A DNA stretch of 64,000 nucleotides from Longimicrobium terrae (lineage in GTDB: Bacteria; Gemmatimonadota; Gemmatimonadetes; Longimicrobiales; Longimicrobiaceae): assembly GCF_014202995.1 (NCBI RefSeq), contig NZ_JACHIA010000010.1, forward strand, positions 62,001 to 126,000, given 5' to 3'. Positions 16,386 to 25,340 of the stretch are shown here, piece after piece (position 1 is the stretch's first letter; each line of letters opens with the position of its first letter). Below the pieces are notes generated by a model that saw only the letters and a list, made by a program, of their open reading frames with translations, was not told the origin of the DNA and did not search any database. Position numbers and translations under genes: made by a program.

Positions 16386-16676
16386 TCAGGACGCGCCGAG
16401 CATGTCCTTGAGGCGCTTGCCGATCTTGAAAGCCGCGCTGGTGCTGGCGGCGATGTCGATCTCCTTGCCGGTCCGCGGGTTGCGGCCCTTGCGCGCTTCG
16501 CGCTTCTTGGTCTCGAAGCTGCCGAACCCCGTGATCTGAACCTTGTCCCCGTTCCGCAGCGCCTCCGAAATGATGCCGTCCTCGACCCCGAACAGCGCGT
16601 CGATGGCCTTGGTGGCTTCAGCGCGGCTCAGGTCGGCACGGGAGGTAAGCTGCTGAATGAGATCAGACTTGTTCAC
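16386..16676 (-). CDS. hup: HU family DNA-binding protein
   Basis: A 96-residue protein matching HU over its whole length: NKSDLIQQL at the start, the dimer core ALRNGDKVQITGFGSFE and the DNA-intercalating arm GRNPRTGKEI. It binds and bends DNA without strong sequence preference and compacts the nucleoid. The GTG start at 16676 has AGGAG 8 nt upstream and gives the usual HU length; a longer in-frame extension to 16766 has no such support. Monocistronic, divergent from the histidine kinase gene. Confidence 0.93.
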   Translation of the reverse strand: MNKSDLIQQLTSRADLSRAEATKAIDALFGVEDGIISEALRNGDKVQITGFGSFETKKREARKGRNPRTGKEIDIAASTSAAFKIGKRLKDMLGAS

Positions 16677-16783
16677 GAAGGAGCTCCTGTCGAAAGTGGG
16701 GTGTGAATTGGCACAAAACCAAACGGCAGCGCCGTTCGCACCGTAGAGTAGGCGCACCCTCCGCACACGTCAAGAGAGTTGCC

Positions 16784-18151
16784 GTGCACGAAACCTCAGT
16801 AGCTACGCCACTTCCCGCGCACGAGAGGCACGTTCGCGAACTTCGCGCCGCGAGGGAAATCGCCCACGCGTTCCTGACGGCGCGGGGCCCCGAAGAGGTG
16901 TATCGGCTTGCGCTGGAACGCGTTGCGCCCGTGGTGGGCGCGGCGTTCGGATGCGTGTACCTGCGCGAGAGCGACGACGTTCTGCGCCTGGTGGCGGCGT
17001 GGAACTGGCCCGCGGAATTCCGTCCGTTCCTTGGCGAAATGCGTGTGCGCGTCGGGCTGGGCCCCACGGGGATCGCCGTGGCCGAGCACCGCTTCGTGGA
17101 GGTGTACGACGTATTTGCCGACACCGCGCTGGCGGACTGGTGGGACGCGGCCCGCGAACTGGGCTTTGCCTCCACGGTGGCGCTTCCCGTGGTGCTGGAC
17201 GGGCGGCCGGAGGGAGCGCTCACCTTCTATTTCCGCCAGACGGAGCAGCTGGATGAGGGTGACCGCTCTCTGCTGCGCCTGGTAGCCGACCAGCTGAGCG
17301 CCACGGCGGAAAAGGCGCACCTCATCGAGGACCTGCAGCGGGCCAACCTGCGCCTTCGCGAGCAGAACGTGGAACTGGAGGCGCGCTTTCGCGAGGCGGA
17401 AGAGGCGCGGCGGCTCAAGAACGAGTTTCTGGCCAACGTCTCGCACGAGCTGCGCACGCCGCTCACGGCCATCCTGGGCTTCACCTATCTGCTGCGCGAA
17501 CAGCACGGCGGGCCGCTCACCGCCGAGCAGTCGGCCAGCGTGGAAAAGGTGGAGGCGGCCGCCATGGCGCTCATGCACCTGATCGACGACCTGCTCAGCA
17601 TGGCCAACCTGCAGCTGGGCCGGCTGGATGTGAAGCCGGAAACGTGCGACGCCGTGGCCTTGGCCCGGGCGGCGATGTCGGGCCTGCCCGCGCCCTCGCC
17701 GGAGGTGGTGGTGCGCACGCTGGCGCCGGACGCCGCCGTCCCCGTGCGCACCGATCCCAGCCAGGTCGTGCGCATTCTCCGCAATCTGGTGGGCAACGCG
17801 TACAAATTCACCGCCAGCGGCAGCGTCACCATCCGCGTGCGCATCAGCAGCGGCTCGCCGTGGACGCCGGAGGCCCGCGCGGGCGGGGACGCGCGGCACG
17901 CCGTCGTCTGGGAGGTGGAGGATACGGGGATCGGCATCGCGGAAGCCGACATGGAAGCGATCTTCGATCCGTTCCGGCAGGTGGATGGATCGGCGACGCG
18001 GCGGTACGGCGGCACGGGAATGGGGCTGTCCCTCTCCCGCCAGCTCGCGCGCCGTCTGGGCGGCGATATCAGCGTGCGCTCCAAGCCCGGCGTGGGGTCC
18101 ACCTTCGTCCTGGCGCTCCCCGCCGGCTTCGCCCCCGTCCTCATGTCCTGA
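16784..18151 (+). CDS. GAF-domain sensor histidine kinase (cytoplasmic)
   Basis: A protein of about 455 residues. Residues 15-170 form a GAF domain (ALERVAPVVGAAFGCVYLRE, then VALPVVLDGRPEGALTFYF). A coiled coil follows. The HisKA H-box is NVSHELRTPLTAILGF. The ATPase domain has the N box ILRNLVGNAYKFT, the G1 box VEDTGIGI and G2 GGTGMGLSLS. There is no transmembrane segment, so it senses an internal signal. No response regulator is adjacent. The GTG start at 16784 follows AGAGAG; an upstream in-frame ATG at 16703 lies in the HU promoter region. Confidence 0.85.
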   Translation: MHETSVATPLPAHERHVRELRAAREIAHAFLTARGPEEVYRLALERVAPVVGAAFGCVYLRESDDVLRLVAAWNWPAEFRPFLGEMRVRVGLGPTGIAVAEHRFVEVYDVFADTALADWWDAARELGFASTVALPVVLDGRPEGALTFYFRQTEQLDEGDRSLLRLVADQLSATAEKAHLIEDLQRANLRLREQNVELEARFREAEEARRLKNEFLANVSHELRTPLTAILGFTYLLREQHGGPLTAEQSASVEKVEAAAMALMHLIDDLLSMANLQLGRLDVKPETCDAVALARAAMSGLPAPSPEVVVRTLAPDAAVPVRTDPSQVVRILRNLVGNAYKFTASGSVTIRVRISSGSPWTPEARAGGDARHAVVWEVEDTGIGIAEADMEAIFDPFRQVDGSATRRYGGTGMGLSLSRQLARRLGGDISVRSKPGVGSTFVLALPAGFAPVLMS

Positions 18152-18739
18152 TCGCTCTCCGGCGTTCTGTTGTGTCGATGGATGACTAGCGGCCTCGAGC
18201 GTGAACACGGGAGCCGGCAGCCGCCGTGTGGACGTGTGGACGTGTGGACGTGTGGACGTGTGGACGTGTGGACGTGTGGACGTGTGGACGGTGACGCGGA
18301 ATGCGTAACGGCGACGCGCGGCCCTTGGCACGAAGCCTATGGTTTCCGCCACCGCGGGCGCGGGGCGCGTGGCAGGCGGGACGTTGCGCAGACGCATTCC
18401 ATAGCCGGCGCAGATGGCGCGACAGGCGCGGCAGACGGGACCCGGCGGCGGCAGACACGGCCACGGTTCGGAGGTACGCAACCCGTTGCCGCAACGCCCG
18501 TTGGCGTCATCCTGAGGAGGCGCCGGCCGAAGCGGCGGCCGAGACGAACCCTGGCGCCGACGAAGGATCTATTTTCCGCGCGAGAACGGCGTGAGAAACG
18601 TGACGATGCGGCGCCCGGACGCCTTCCTGGACGCGCCCGGCGCTCCGAGATCGAATTTGGCAGACGTTCTGCCCATTGCCGAATGGCGCTCACTTCGCCA
18701 GCATGCCTGCTCATCTTCCGCCTTTGCGATCGTGATCCG
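18152..18739. other. Intergenic region with a minisatellite, no clear gene
   Basis: An open frame continuous with the downstream phosphatase runs through here, but its upstream part is encoded by a tandem repeat and low-complexity Arg/Ala-rich sequence. I take it as non-coding. No terminator or promoter stands out. Confidence 0.5.
18226..18289. repeat. Tandem repeat, eight copies of GTGTGGAC
   Basis: Eight perfect head-to-tail copies of an 8-bp unit (64 bp). The unit is not a multiple of three, so copy-number change would shift any reading frame through it. It is a likely VNTR locus. Confidence 0.95.
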
Positions 18740-19456
18740 GTGACCGGCTTTGCCACGGTAGTCTTCGACTGCGATTGCACCCTCGTCGGCATCGAGGGCA
18801 TCGACGAACTCGCCGGACCGTACCGCGAGCAGGTGGCAGCGCTCACGGATGCCGCCATGCGCGGCGAAGTGCCGCTGGAAGAGGTGTACGGCCGCCGTCT
18901 GGCGCTCATCCGCCCGACGCGCGCGCAGGTGGACGAGATCGGCAGGCAGTACGTGCGAACGCTCGTGCCCGATGCGCGCGAGGTAGTCGCGGCGCTCCTG
19001 TGGCTGAAGAAGGATGTCCGCATCCTTTCCGGCGGTGTGCGCCCGGCAGTGGACGCGGTCGCGGCGGAGCTTGCGATCGCGGACGATCACGTGGCGGCCG
19101 TCGGGCTGCGGTTCAGCACGGCGGGCGAGTACGAGGGGTTTGAGGATGACTCGCCGCTCGCGGCCAGCGGCGGCAAGGCACGCGTGCTGGCGGGGTGGGA
19201 TCTTCCCCGCCCCGCGCTCCTGGTGGGAGACGGCGCCACCGACCGCGAGGCGCGCCCGGCCGTCGATGCATTCGCCGCGTACATGGGCGTGGAGTTCCGC
19301 CCCGCCGTGGCCGCCGGCGCCGACCACGTGCTGCGCGACCCGAGCCTCGCGCCCGTGCTCGCGCTCGCGTGCACCGCAGGGGACCGCGAGCGCCTGTCCG
19401 GCTCCCCGTGGGCGCACCTCCTCGCCCGCGGCTACGAGCTTCTGCGCGCCGGCTGA
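18740..19456 (+). CDS. HAD-family phosphatase, probable phosphoserine phosphatase
   Basis: A protein of about 238 residues from GTG 18740, which puts the catalytic motif FDCDCTLVG close to the N-terminus as in SerB; ATG 18683 is an alternative. Motif I is DxDxT with Cys at the variable places. Motif II is ILSGGVRPAVDA, the lysine lies in GGKARVL, and motif III is LLVGDGATDREA. The cap region has the EGIDELAG segment typical of phosphoserine phosphatases. With the following aminotransferase and dehydrogenase genes it would complete serine synthesis from 3-phosphoglycerate by the hydrolysis of O-phosphoserine. Confidence 0.75.
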   Translation: MTGFATVVFDCDCTLVGIEGIDELAGPYREQVAALTDAAMRGEVPLEEVYGRRLALIRPTRAQVDEIGRQYVRTLVPDAREVVAALLWLKKDVRILSGGVRPAVDAVAAELAIADDHVAAVGLRFSTAGEYEGFEDDSPLAASGGKARVLAGWDLPRPALLVGDGATDREARPAVDAFAAYMGVEFRPAVAAGADHVLRDPSLAPVLALACTAGDRERLSGSPWAHLLARGYELLRAG

Positions 19457-19513
19457 TCGCGACGGCTGATTTGGATGTGGGTGGATGTCAGCGGCGCGCG
19501 AACCCCGTTGAGC

Positions 19514-19760
19514 GAATGAATCCGCCGCTCAAACAGCGGGAACCCCCGACACGACGCCCACAGGCGCCGTTCGGGGCTTCAACTGCGTAGGCGACGCGAA
19601 CAGAGATGGAGTCCCAGTCCGCGCAGGCGGATTTCGTGTGTTTCGTGGCGCGGTTTCAACCGCCGATGATCTGGCGGACGCGCGCCGAACCTGCTTCCGC
19701 GCCGAACGGCTCCCCCTCTCCCGCTTGCGGGAGAGGGGGTTGGGGGGTGAGGGGTGCCTC
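19514..19760 (+). repeat. Mosaic repeat island (modules A and R2)
   Basis: The 437-nt gap between the phosphatase and aminotransferase genes contains module A (GCGAATGAATCCGCCGCTC, GGGGCTTCAACTGCG, CAGTCCGCGCAGGCGGATTT, GCGCGGTTTCAACCGCC) and the palindrome CTCTCCCGCTTGCGGGAGAG. Module R3 is missing here. About 130 nt remain upstream of the GTG start, with no clear promoter. Confidence 0.8.
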
Positions 19761-19893
19761 AGCATGCACCGGGTTCCATCGAACCTCCCGAACCTTGTTT
19801 CAGGGGGAGCAGAACCCAGGCGAGGACCTTCTCCGAATCCGCCTCGAGTAATCGAGACGCACCAATCAGCATCAACCCGTACCCGCGTCCACT

Positions 19894-21018
19894 GTGACCG
19901 AGAACGTGCATCTTCCCGCGCCGGCGGAGTTCGGGCGGTTCTTTCTTCCGGGGCCCACCGAAGTGCACCCCGACGTGCTCGCCGCCATGACGCGCCCCGT
20001 AATCGGCCATCGCGGGAGCGAAATGTCTGCCCTGCTTGGCGCCTGCGACCCCGTGCTGCGCGCCATCTTCCGCACCAGCCGTCCGGTGTACGTCGCATCC
20101 TCTTCCGCCACCGGGCTGATGGAAGGTGCCATCCGCAACGGCGTGCGCACCCGCGCGCTCTCCCTCGTGAACGGCGCGTTCAGCGCGCGCTTCCGCGATC
20201 TGGTGGACGACTGCGGCCGCGACGTGGAGATGTACGACGTGGAGTTCGGCCGCGCGCACGATCCGGAGGAGGTCTACACGCGCCTCCGTGACGGAAAGTG
20301 TGACGCGGTGACCGTCGTCCACTCGGAAACATCCACCGGCGTCCTCAATCCCCTTTCCGACATCGCCGAAGCCGTCCGCCGGGCGGAAGCGGAGACCGGC
20401 GAAGAGATCCTGCTGCTCGTCGATGGCGTGACGAGTGTGGGCGGAATGCTGGTGGAGGCGGAGGCGTGGGGGCTCGACTTCCTGCTGACGGGCTCGCAGA
20501 AGGCCGTCGCGCTCCCGCCGGGGCTGGCGTTCGGCACGGCGTCGGAACGGATGATGGCCAGGGCGGCGACGCTGCGCGGGCGCGGGCAGTACTTCGACCT
20601 GATCGAGTTCGACGCGTACGCCAAAAAGCACCAGACGCCGACGACACCGGCTGTTTCGCTCATCTACGCCCTCGCGGAGCAATGTGCCCGTATTGGCGCC
20701 GAAGGTGTGGAAGCGCGCGCGCGGCGGCACTGGGACATGGCGGAGCGCACGTGGCAATGGGTGCAGGAGCGCGGCCCGCGCTGGGGGCTCTCCCTCTTCG
20801 CGGCGGAGGGCTACCGCTCGCCCACGGTCACCACGATCGCGGTCGACGGAGCCATGCCGGCCACGCGCATCTCCGGGGAAATGACGGCCCGCGGCTGGAC
20901 GCTGGGCACGGGCTACGGCACGCTCAAGGACACCACATTCCGAATCGGCCACATGGGAGACCACACGGTGGATGAACTGAACCTGCTCCTCGCCGCCCTG
21001 GAAGAGGTGCTGGGATGA
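19894..21018 (+). CDS. Class V PLP aminotransferase (probable phosphoserine / alanine-glyoxylate type)
   Basis: A 374-residue protein. LPGPTEVHPDVLAAMTRPV near the start, VASSSATGLMEGA, VHSETSTGVLNP, LLVDGVTSVGG and the PLP-lysine segment LLTGSQKAVALPPG mark the alanine-glyoxylate/serine-pyruvate aminotransferase group. Some bacteria use this group as a phosphoserine aminotransferase in place of classical SerC. Its place directly before serA, whose ATG overlaps its stop by 4 nt, supports that role: conversion of 3-phosphohydroxypyruvate and glutamate to phosphoserine. The GTG start at 19894 gives the family length. Substrate assignment rests on context. Confidence 0.8.
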   Translation: MTENVHLPAPAEFGRFFLPGPTEVHPDVLAAMTRPVIGHRGSEMSALLGACDPVLRAIFRTSRPVYVASSSATGLMEGAIRNGVRTRALSLVNGAFSARFRDLVDDCGRDVEMYDVEFGRAHDPEEVYTRLRDGKCDAVTVVHSETSTGVLNPLSDIAEAVRRAEAETGEEILLLVDGVTSVGGMLVEAEAWGLDFLLTGSQKAVALPPGLAFGTASERMMARAATLRGRGQYFDLIEFDAYAKKHQTPTTPAVSLIYALAEQCARIGAEGVEARARRHWDMAERTWQWVQERGPRWGLSLFAAEGYRSPTVTTIAVDGAMPATRISGEMTARGWTLGTGYGTLKDTTFRIGHMGDHTVDELNLLLAALEEVLG

Positions 21019-22619
21019 CGGAACGCCGCTATCGCGTGCTGGTCACCGACGAGGTCGACCCCGAGGGCGTCGCCATCCTGCGCGCGCACCCGGACATCGA
21101 GGTGGTGGAAAAGCCCACCCGCCCGCTGACCGAAGTGCTGGAGGAAATCGGCACGTACGACGCCTTCATCGGCCGCAGCGCGACCAGGGTGACGCGCGAG
21201 TTCCTGCAGGCGGGCGAGCGGCTGCGCATCATCGGGCGGGCCGGGGTTGGGGTGGACAACGTGGACCTGCCCACGGCGACGGAGCTGGGCATCGCCGTCA
21301 TCAATGCGCCGGGCGGCAACACGGTTTCCGTCGCGGAGCTGGCGTTCGGCGTGCTGATCGGCCTTGCGCGCCACGTACCCGTCGCGGCGGAAAGCATGCG
21401 GGCCGGGCGCTGGGACCGCAGCAAACTTGGCGGCATCGAACTGCGCGGAAAGACGATGGCCATCATCGGCGTCGGCCGCATCGGCGGGGAGATGGCGCGG
21501 CGTGCGCGGGCGTTCGGCATGCAGGTCATCGGCTACGATCCGTACATCGCCGCGCCCCGCTTCGAGGAGCTGGCCATCGAGCGCGTGGAACGGCTGAACG
21601 AGGCGCTGGAGCGCGCCGACGTGCTGACCGTGCACGTTCCGCTCAACAACGAGACGCGGGGGATGATCGGCGCGCCGGAGCTGTCGCGAATGGGACGGCA
21701 GGCGTTCGTCCTCAACCTCGCGCGCGGCGGGGTGGTGGCGGAAGACGCGCTGGCGGACGCGCTGACCTCCGGCCGCATCGCCGGCGCCGCGGTGGACGCG
21801 TTCGATCACGAGCCGCTGCCGGTGGATTCGCCGCTGCGCGCCATCCCCAACCTGATTTTGACGCCGCACCTGGGCGCCTCCACGACGGATGCGCAGCGCA
21901 ACGTGGCGGTGGAGGCGTGCGAGGCCGTGCGCGACGCGCTGGTCACCGGTGACCTGAGCGCCGCGATGAACTCGTCCGGCGTGGGCGGCGCGGCCACGCG
22001 CGAACTGCGCCCGCTCCTCCTCCTGGCCGACCGGCTCGGCAGGCTGGGGCGCGCGCTGGTTCCCGGCGCGCTCAGCTCGCTGGAGGTGCGCTACACCGGC
22101 CCGCGCGAGAACGCGCCGCGGCCGCTGCTGCTTTCCGCGCTGCAGGGGGCGCTTCGCGACGTGGTGGAGCGCCGCGCCATCAACCTGGTGAACGCGCAGC
22201 ACGTAGCGGCGGAGCGCGGGATCGAGACGGCGTGGGCGTACGTGGAGCCGCGCGGCGAGCAGGGCGAGGAAATCGAGCTGCGGCTGGAGGGCGGCGAGCG
22301 CAGCATCCGCGTGGGCGGCGCGCTGCTGGGCGAGACGCACGGGCGCATCATCCGCATCGGCGGGTTCCGCGTGGACGTGGCGCCGCGCGGCGTGATGATG
22401 GTCATCCGCAACCGCGACGTTCCCGGCGTGATCGGGCGCGTGGGCACGCTGCTGGGCGAGGCGGGCGTCAACATCGCCGAGTACCACCAGGCGCGCCTGC
22501 AGATCGGCGGCGAAGCGCTGGCCGCTGTCTCCGTCGACAGCCGCGTCCCGGCGAACGTGGTCGACGCGCTCTGCACGCTTTCCGAAATTCTGGAAGTGCG
22601 CCAAGTGGAGATGGAATAA
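21015..22619 (+). CDS. serA: D-3-phosphoglycerate dehydrogenase (long ACT form)
   Basis: A 534-residue protein, the length of type 1 PGDH. The NAD site is GVGRIGGEMARRARAFGM near residue 155, with the substrate and catalytic segments IGRAGVGVDNVDL, NLARGGVV and LTPHLGAST. An intervening domain (about 330-450) is followed by a C-terminal ACT domain (VIRNRDVPGVIGRVGTLLGE), the site of serine feedback in this type. It oxidises 3-phosphoglycerate to 3-phosphohydroxypyruvate, the first step of serine synthesis. Translationally coupled to the aminotransferase gene. Confidence 0.93.
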   Translation: MTERRYRVLVTDEVDPEGVAILRAHPDIEVVEKPTRPLTEVLEEIGTYDAFIGRSATRVTREFLQAGERLRIIGRAGVGVDNVDLPTATELGIAVINAPGGNTVSVAELAFGVLIGLARHVPVAAESMRAGRWDRSKLGGIELRGKTMAIIGVGRIGGEMARRARAFGMQVIGYDPYIAAPRFEELAIERVERLNEALERADVLTVHVPLNNETRGMIGAPELSRMGRQAFVLNLARGGVVAEDALADALTSGRIAGAAVDAFDHEPLPVDSPLRAIPNLILTPHLGASTTDAQRNVAVEACEAVRDALVTGDLSAAMNSSGVGGAATRELRPLLLLADRLGRLGRALVPGALSSLEVRYTGPRENAPRPLLLSALQGALRDVVERRAINLVNAQHVAAERGIETAWAYVEPRGEQGEEIELRLEGGERSIRVGGALLGETHGRIIRIGGFRVDVAPRGVMMVIRNRDVPGVIGRVGTLLGEAGVNIAEYHQARLQIGGEALAAVSVDSRVPANVVDALCTLSEILEVRQVEME

Positions 22620-22706
22620 CGGCAGTGCGTGAGTGCGGCGTGCGGGGTGCGTGAGTGCGGTTGATGGGGAGCGGCGGGAGAGCTCGTTGTGGGCGGCGGT
22701 GTTCTC

Positions 22707-23178
22707 GGGCGGCCCCCACCCGGGCTCGTACTACTCGCCCACCCTCCCCCAAAAAAGACTGGGGGAGGGTTGGGGCGGGCGGAAAGTTCGGCGCGGGCGG
22801 CGGGGTTCGTCGGGTGAGCGGATTCTCTGGAGCGAATGAATCCGCCGCTCAAACAGCGGAAACCCCCGACACCGCGCTATTCGCGCCCGGTTCGGGGCTT
22901 CAACTGCACCGGGACGCGCGACCAACCCGCGCCGCAGTCCGCGAAGGCGGACTTCGTGTCTTTCGAGGCGCGGTTTCAACCGCCGGGCGAAACCCAGGCG
23001 ATGGGTGCCGACGCCCGCCTCCGCGCCGAACGGCTCCCCCTCTCCCGCGGAGCGGGTGGAGGGGGTTGGGGGGAGGGGGCCCCGTCTGCGCATCGGCACC
23101 ATCCAGATCGGGGTGAGTTGCAGTTCTCCCCTCTCCGTGCGGCAGTTTGCACGGGGAGGGGCCGGGGGAGGGGCCCCA
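22707..23178 (+). repeat. Mosaic repeat island (modules R3, A, R2), most complete copy
   Basis: The 701-nt gap 22620-23320 starts with a GTGCGTGAGTGCGG-rich stretch (22625-22660). Then comes full R3, including CCAAAAAAGACTGGGGGAGG. Module A follows (from GCGAATGAATCCGCCGCTC to GCGCGGTTTCAACCGCC). Two R2 palindromes close it, the second being CCCCTCTCCGTGCGGCAGTT. About 140 nt remain before the next gene. No coding sequence is supported. Confidence 0.85.
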
Positions 23179-23320
23179 AAGCCGGGAACGCACACCGCAC
23201 ATCGCCGCCAGCACCCACCTGCCTTCGGGGATTGGGCGGAAGCCTGGGATGAGGAACCCCGGCGCACTCCTTGCCTGTCGTTTACGGCGCAGTCAGCATC
23301 CACATCCACGCGAAATCGCA

Positions 23321-23815
23321 ATGGGCATCCGGCACTGGCTCCGGCAACGGACGGCGGACGAAGGCGAAGACTCTCCGCCGCACACCTCCATTTTCCACTC
23401 CATCTTCGGCCGGGAAACGCCCACGCCGCGCGCGCTGGGCGAATTCGACCAGAAGACGTACCCGGGCGAACTTCAGGAACTGCTCGGCCGGCGCACGGAA
23501 GTGGCCGAGGACCTGATCGAGATGGAGCTGCTCACGCGGGACGCGCGCATCGCCGCGATCCCGCAGCTGCGCGAGCTGCTGCGCCGCTACCCGCATCCGC
23601 TCGTGTACGAGACGCTGATTCACGCGTACGTGGACGCCGGCCGCTGGGACGAGGCGCGCGGCGCCGCCTTTGCCGCCCGCGAGCGCCGCAACGAGGTCAG
23701 CCGCTCCGCCTACTCCGAGATCCGCGCCGAAGTGGACCGGCTGAACGAGTGGACGCCCGAAGACGTGGAAGCGCTGCGGGTGGAACGGGAATCCCACGTG
23801 GCTCCCAAGCTCTGA
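23321..23815 (+). CDS. Hypothetical helical protein (TPR-like)
   Basis: A 164-residue soluble protein starting MGIRHWLRQRT. The first 50 residues look flexible (GRETPTPRALGEFD). Residues 60-164 are alpha-helical with a pattern like a TPR or HEAT pair (RRYPHPLVYETLIHAYVDAGRWDEARGAAFAARE). There are no catalytic residues, signal peptide or cysteines. No family is recognised. The upstream flank is a repeat island and a strong terminator follows 20 nt after the stop, so it is monocistronic. Confidence 0.55.
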   Translation: MGIRHWLRQRTADEGEDSPPHTSIFHSIFGRETPTPRALGEFDQKTYPGELQELLGRRTEVAEDLIEMELLTRDARIAAIPQLRELLRRYPHPLVYETLIHAYVDAGRWDEARGAAFAARERRNEVSRSAYSEIRAEVDRLNEWTPEDVEALRVERESHVAPKL

Positions 23816-23834
23816 CCCGCATCGGCCCCGATTG

Positions 23835-23869
23835 AAAAGCCCCGCCCGGAGTTCCGGGCGGGGCTTTTT
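23835..23869 (+). terminator. Intrinsic terminator
   Basis: AAAAGCCCCGCCCGGA paired with its complement, ending in TTTTT. A textbook Rho-independent terminator. Confidence 0.9.
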
Positions 23870-24035
23870 GTCCATCGGTTCCCGCCAGCCGCGGGGTTTT
23901 CCACGATCTCCGCCGCCAGCGGGACGGACGGGAGGGCGCTTCGGGTGCGCCCGGTACGCTCCTTGAACTTCAGCGCGAAATGGCAGTTCAGCCCGCGCCG
24001 CGGGCTGATGCCGTCCGCCTGTCCGGGAGCGCTCC

Positions 24036-25340
24036 ATGTCCGACCTCCAGTCCCTGCCCCTCGGCTACGGCCCCGCCGACGACCTGGTCATGCGCGACCT
24101 GGCGCACGCCGCCGACGCCTACCGGGCCGCCCGCGCGGAATGGAGCGCCCGCGCCGAACGCGCCGAGTCGGAAGCCGCCACGCAGCGCGCCATCGCCGAA
24201 CGGCAGCGGCGCCGCGCGGAATGCCTGGAGCAGTCGCTCAGGGAAATTCACGGCGCGCTCTTCGGCGGAGACGTGTACCGGCTGATCCTGCAGGCGTGCC
24301 TCACCATCACCGACGCGGAGCGGGGCGCGTACATCACCGCGGGCGCCGCCGGCGAGCCGCTGCGCGTGCGCGCGTCGCTGGGGATGCAGCAGGACGGCCT
24401 TCAGCCCTCCCCCTTCCTGGAAGCGCTCGCCCGCCGCGTGCTGGACGGCGGCGAAACGCTGGTCTGCAACGCGGAGGGGGGCGTGGCCGGCCTGCCGGAG
24501 CCGGGGCCGGGAGAAGACTTCCGCGGCTTCGTTGCCGCGCCGGTGCTGCTGATGGCGGATCTGAGCGGAGTGGTGATCGCGGCGGACCGCCGCTCGGGGG
24601 AGTTCGACAAGGAGGACGTGGATTCGCTGATCTCCGTGGGCAGCCAGGCCGAGGTCGCCGTGCGCAACCGGCGGCTGGAGCGGGAGCTTCAGCACGCGTA
24701 CCTGTCCACCGTGAGCATGCTGGCGGACGCGGTGGAGGCCAAGGACCCCTCCACGCACGGGCACTGCGAGATGGCGTCGCGGTATGCGCGGATGGTGGCG
24801 GAACGGATGGGGATGAGCCCGTACGACCTGGCGATCGTCTGCTATTCGGCCCTGCTGCACGACGTGGGCAAGATCGGCGTGAGCGACGGCGTGCTCAACA
24901 AGCCCGGCCCGCTGCTGCCGGAAGAGGTGCAGCTGGTGCGCGCGCACGTGCGCGTGGGGCACGATCTGCTGCGCGGCGTTCCCGCCCTGGGCACCGTGGC
25001 CGACGTGGTGCTGCACCATCACGAGTGGTACGACGGAACCGGCTACCCCGACGGGCTGCACGGCGAGCAGATCCACCTGGCCGCGCGCATCGTGTCGGCG
25101 GTGGACGCGTACTGCGCCATGGTGGCGCGCCGCAGCTACAAGGAGGCGTATACGGAAGATGTGGCCCGCGCCGAACTGAGGCGGTGCGCGGGGACGCAGT
25201 TTGATCCCGCGGTGGTAGAGGTGCTGCTGCAGGTGCTGGACGATCCCCGCGCCACCGACTCGGACGACGACTACGACGCCGAGTGCGGCCTGCTGCCGGA
25301 GTTCGTTCTGCTGACCGGCGGGGCGCCGGCGCTGGGCTAG
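24036..25340 (+). CDS. GAF plus HD-GYP protein, probable cyclic-di-GMP phosphodiesterase
   Basis: A 434-residue protein. Residues 25-75 form a coiled coil, residues 75-215 a GAF domain (VYRLILQACLTITDAERGAY) and residues 225-400 an HD-GYP domain: AVEAKDPSTHGHCEM, the metal motif LLHDVGKIGVSD, then VLHHHEWYDGTGYPDG. All HD-GYP metal residues are present, so hydrolysis of cyclic-di-GMP is likely, controlled by a GAF ligand. The gene converges on a GGDEF gene and the two share a CTAG at which both stop codons overlap. The pair could set cyclic-di-GMP in opposite directions. Confidence 0.88.
   Translation: MSDLQSLPLGYGPADDLVMRDLAHAADAYRAARAEWSARAERAESEAATQRAIAERQRRRAECLEQSLREIHGALFGGDVYRLILQACLTITDAERGAYITAGAAGEPLRVRASLGMQQDGLQPSPFLEALARRVLDGGETLVCNAEGGVAGLPEPGPGEDFRGFVAAPVLLMADLSGVVIAADRRSGEFDKEDVDSLISVGSQAEVAVRNRRLERELQHAYLSTVSMLADAVEAKDPSTHGHCEMASRYARMVAERMGMSPYDLAIVCYSALLHDVGKIGVSDGVLNKPGPLLPEEVQLVRAHVRVGHDLLRGVPALGTVADVVLHHHEWYDGTGYPDGLHGEQIHLAARIVSAVDAYCAMVARRSYKEAYTEDVARAELRRCAGTQFDPAVVEVLLQVLDDPRATDSDDDYDAECGLLPEFVLLTGGAPALG

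Noticed and set aside
18170-18739. N-terminal extension of the phosphatase through the tandem repeat
   Set aside because: The extension is encoded by the GTGTGGAC repeat and low-complexity sequence. The HAD motif I belongs close to the start, as with GTG 18740.
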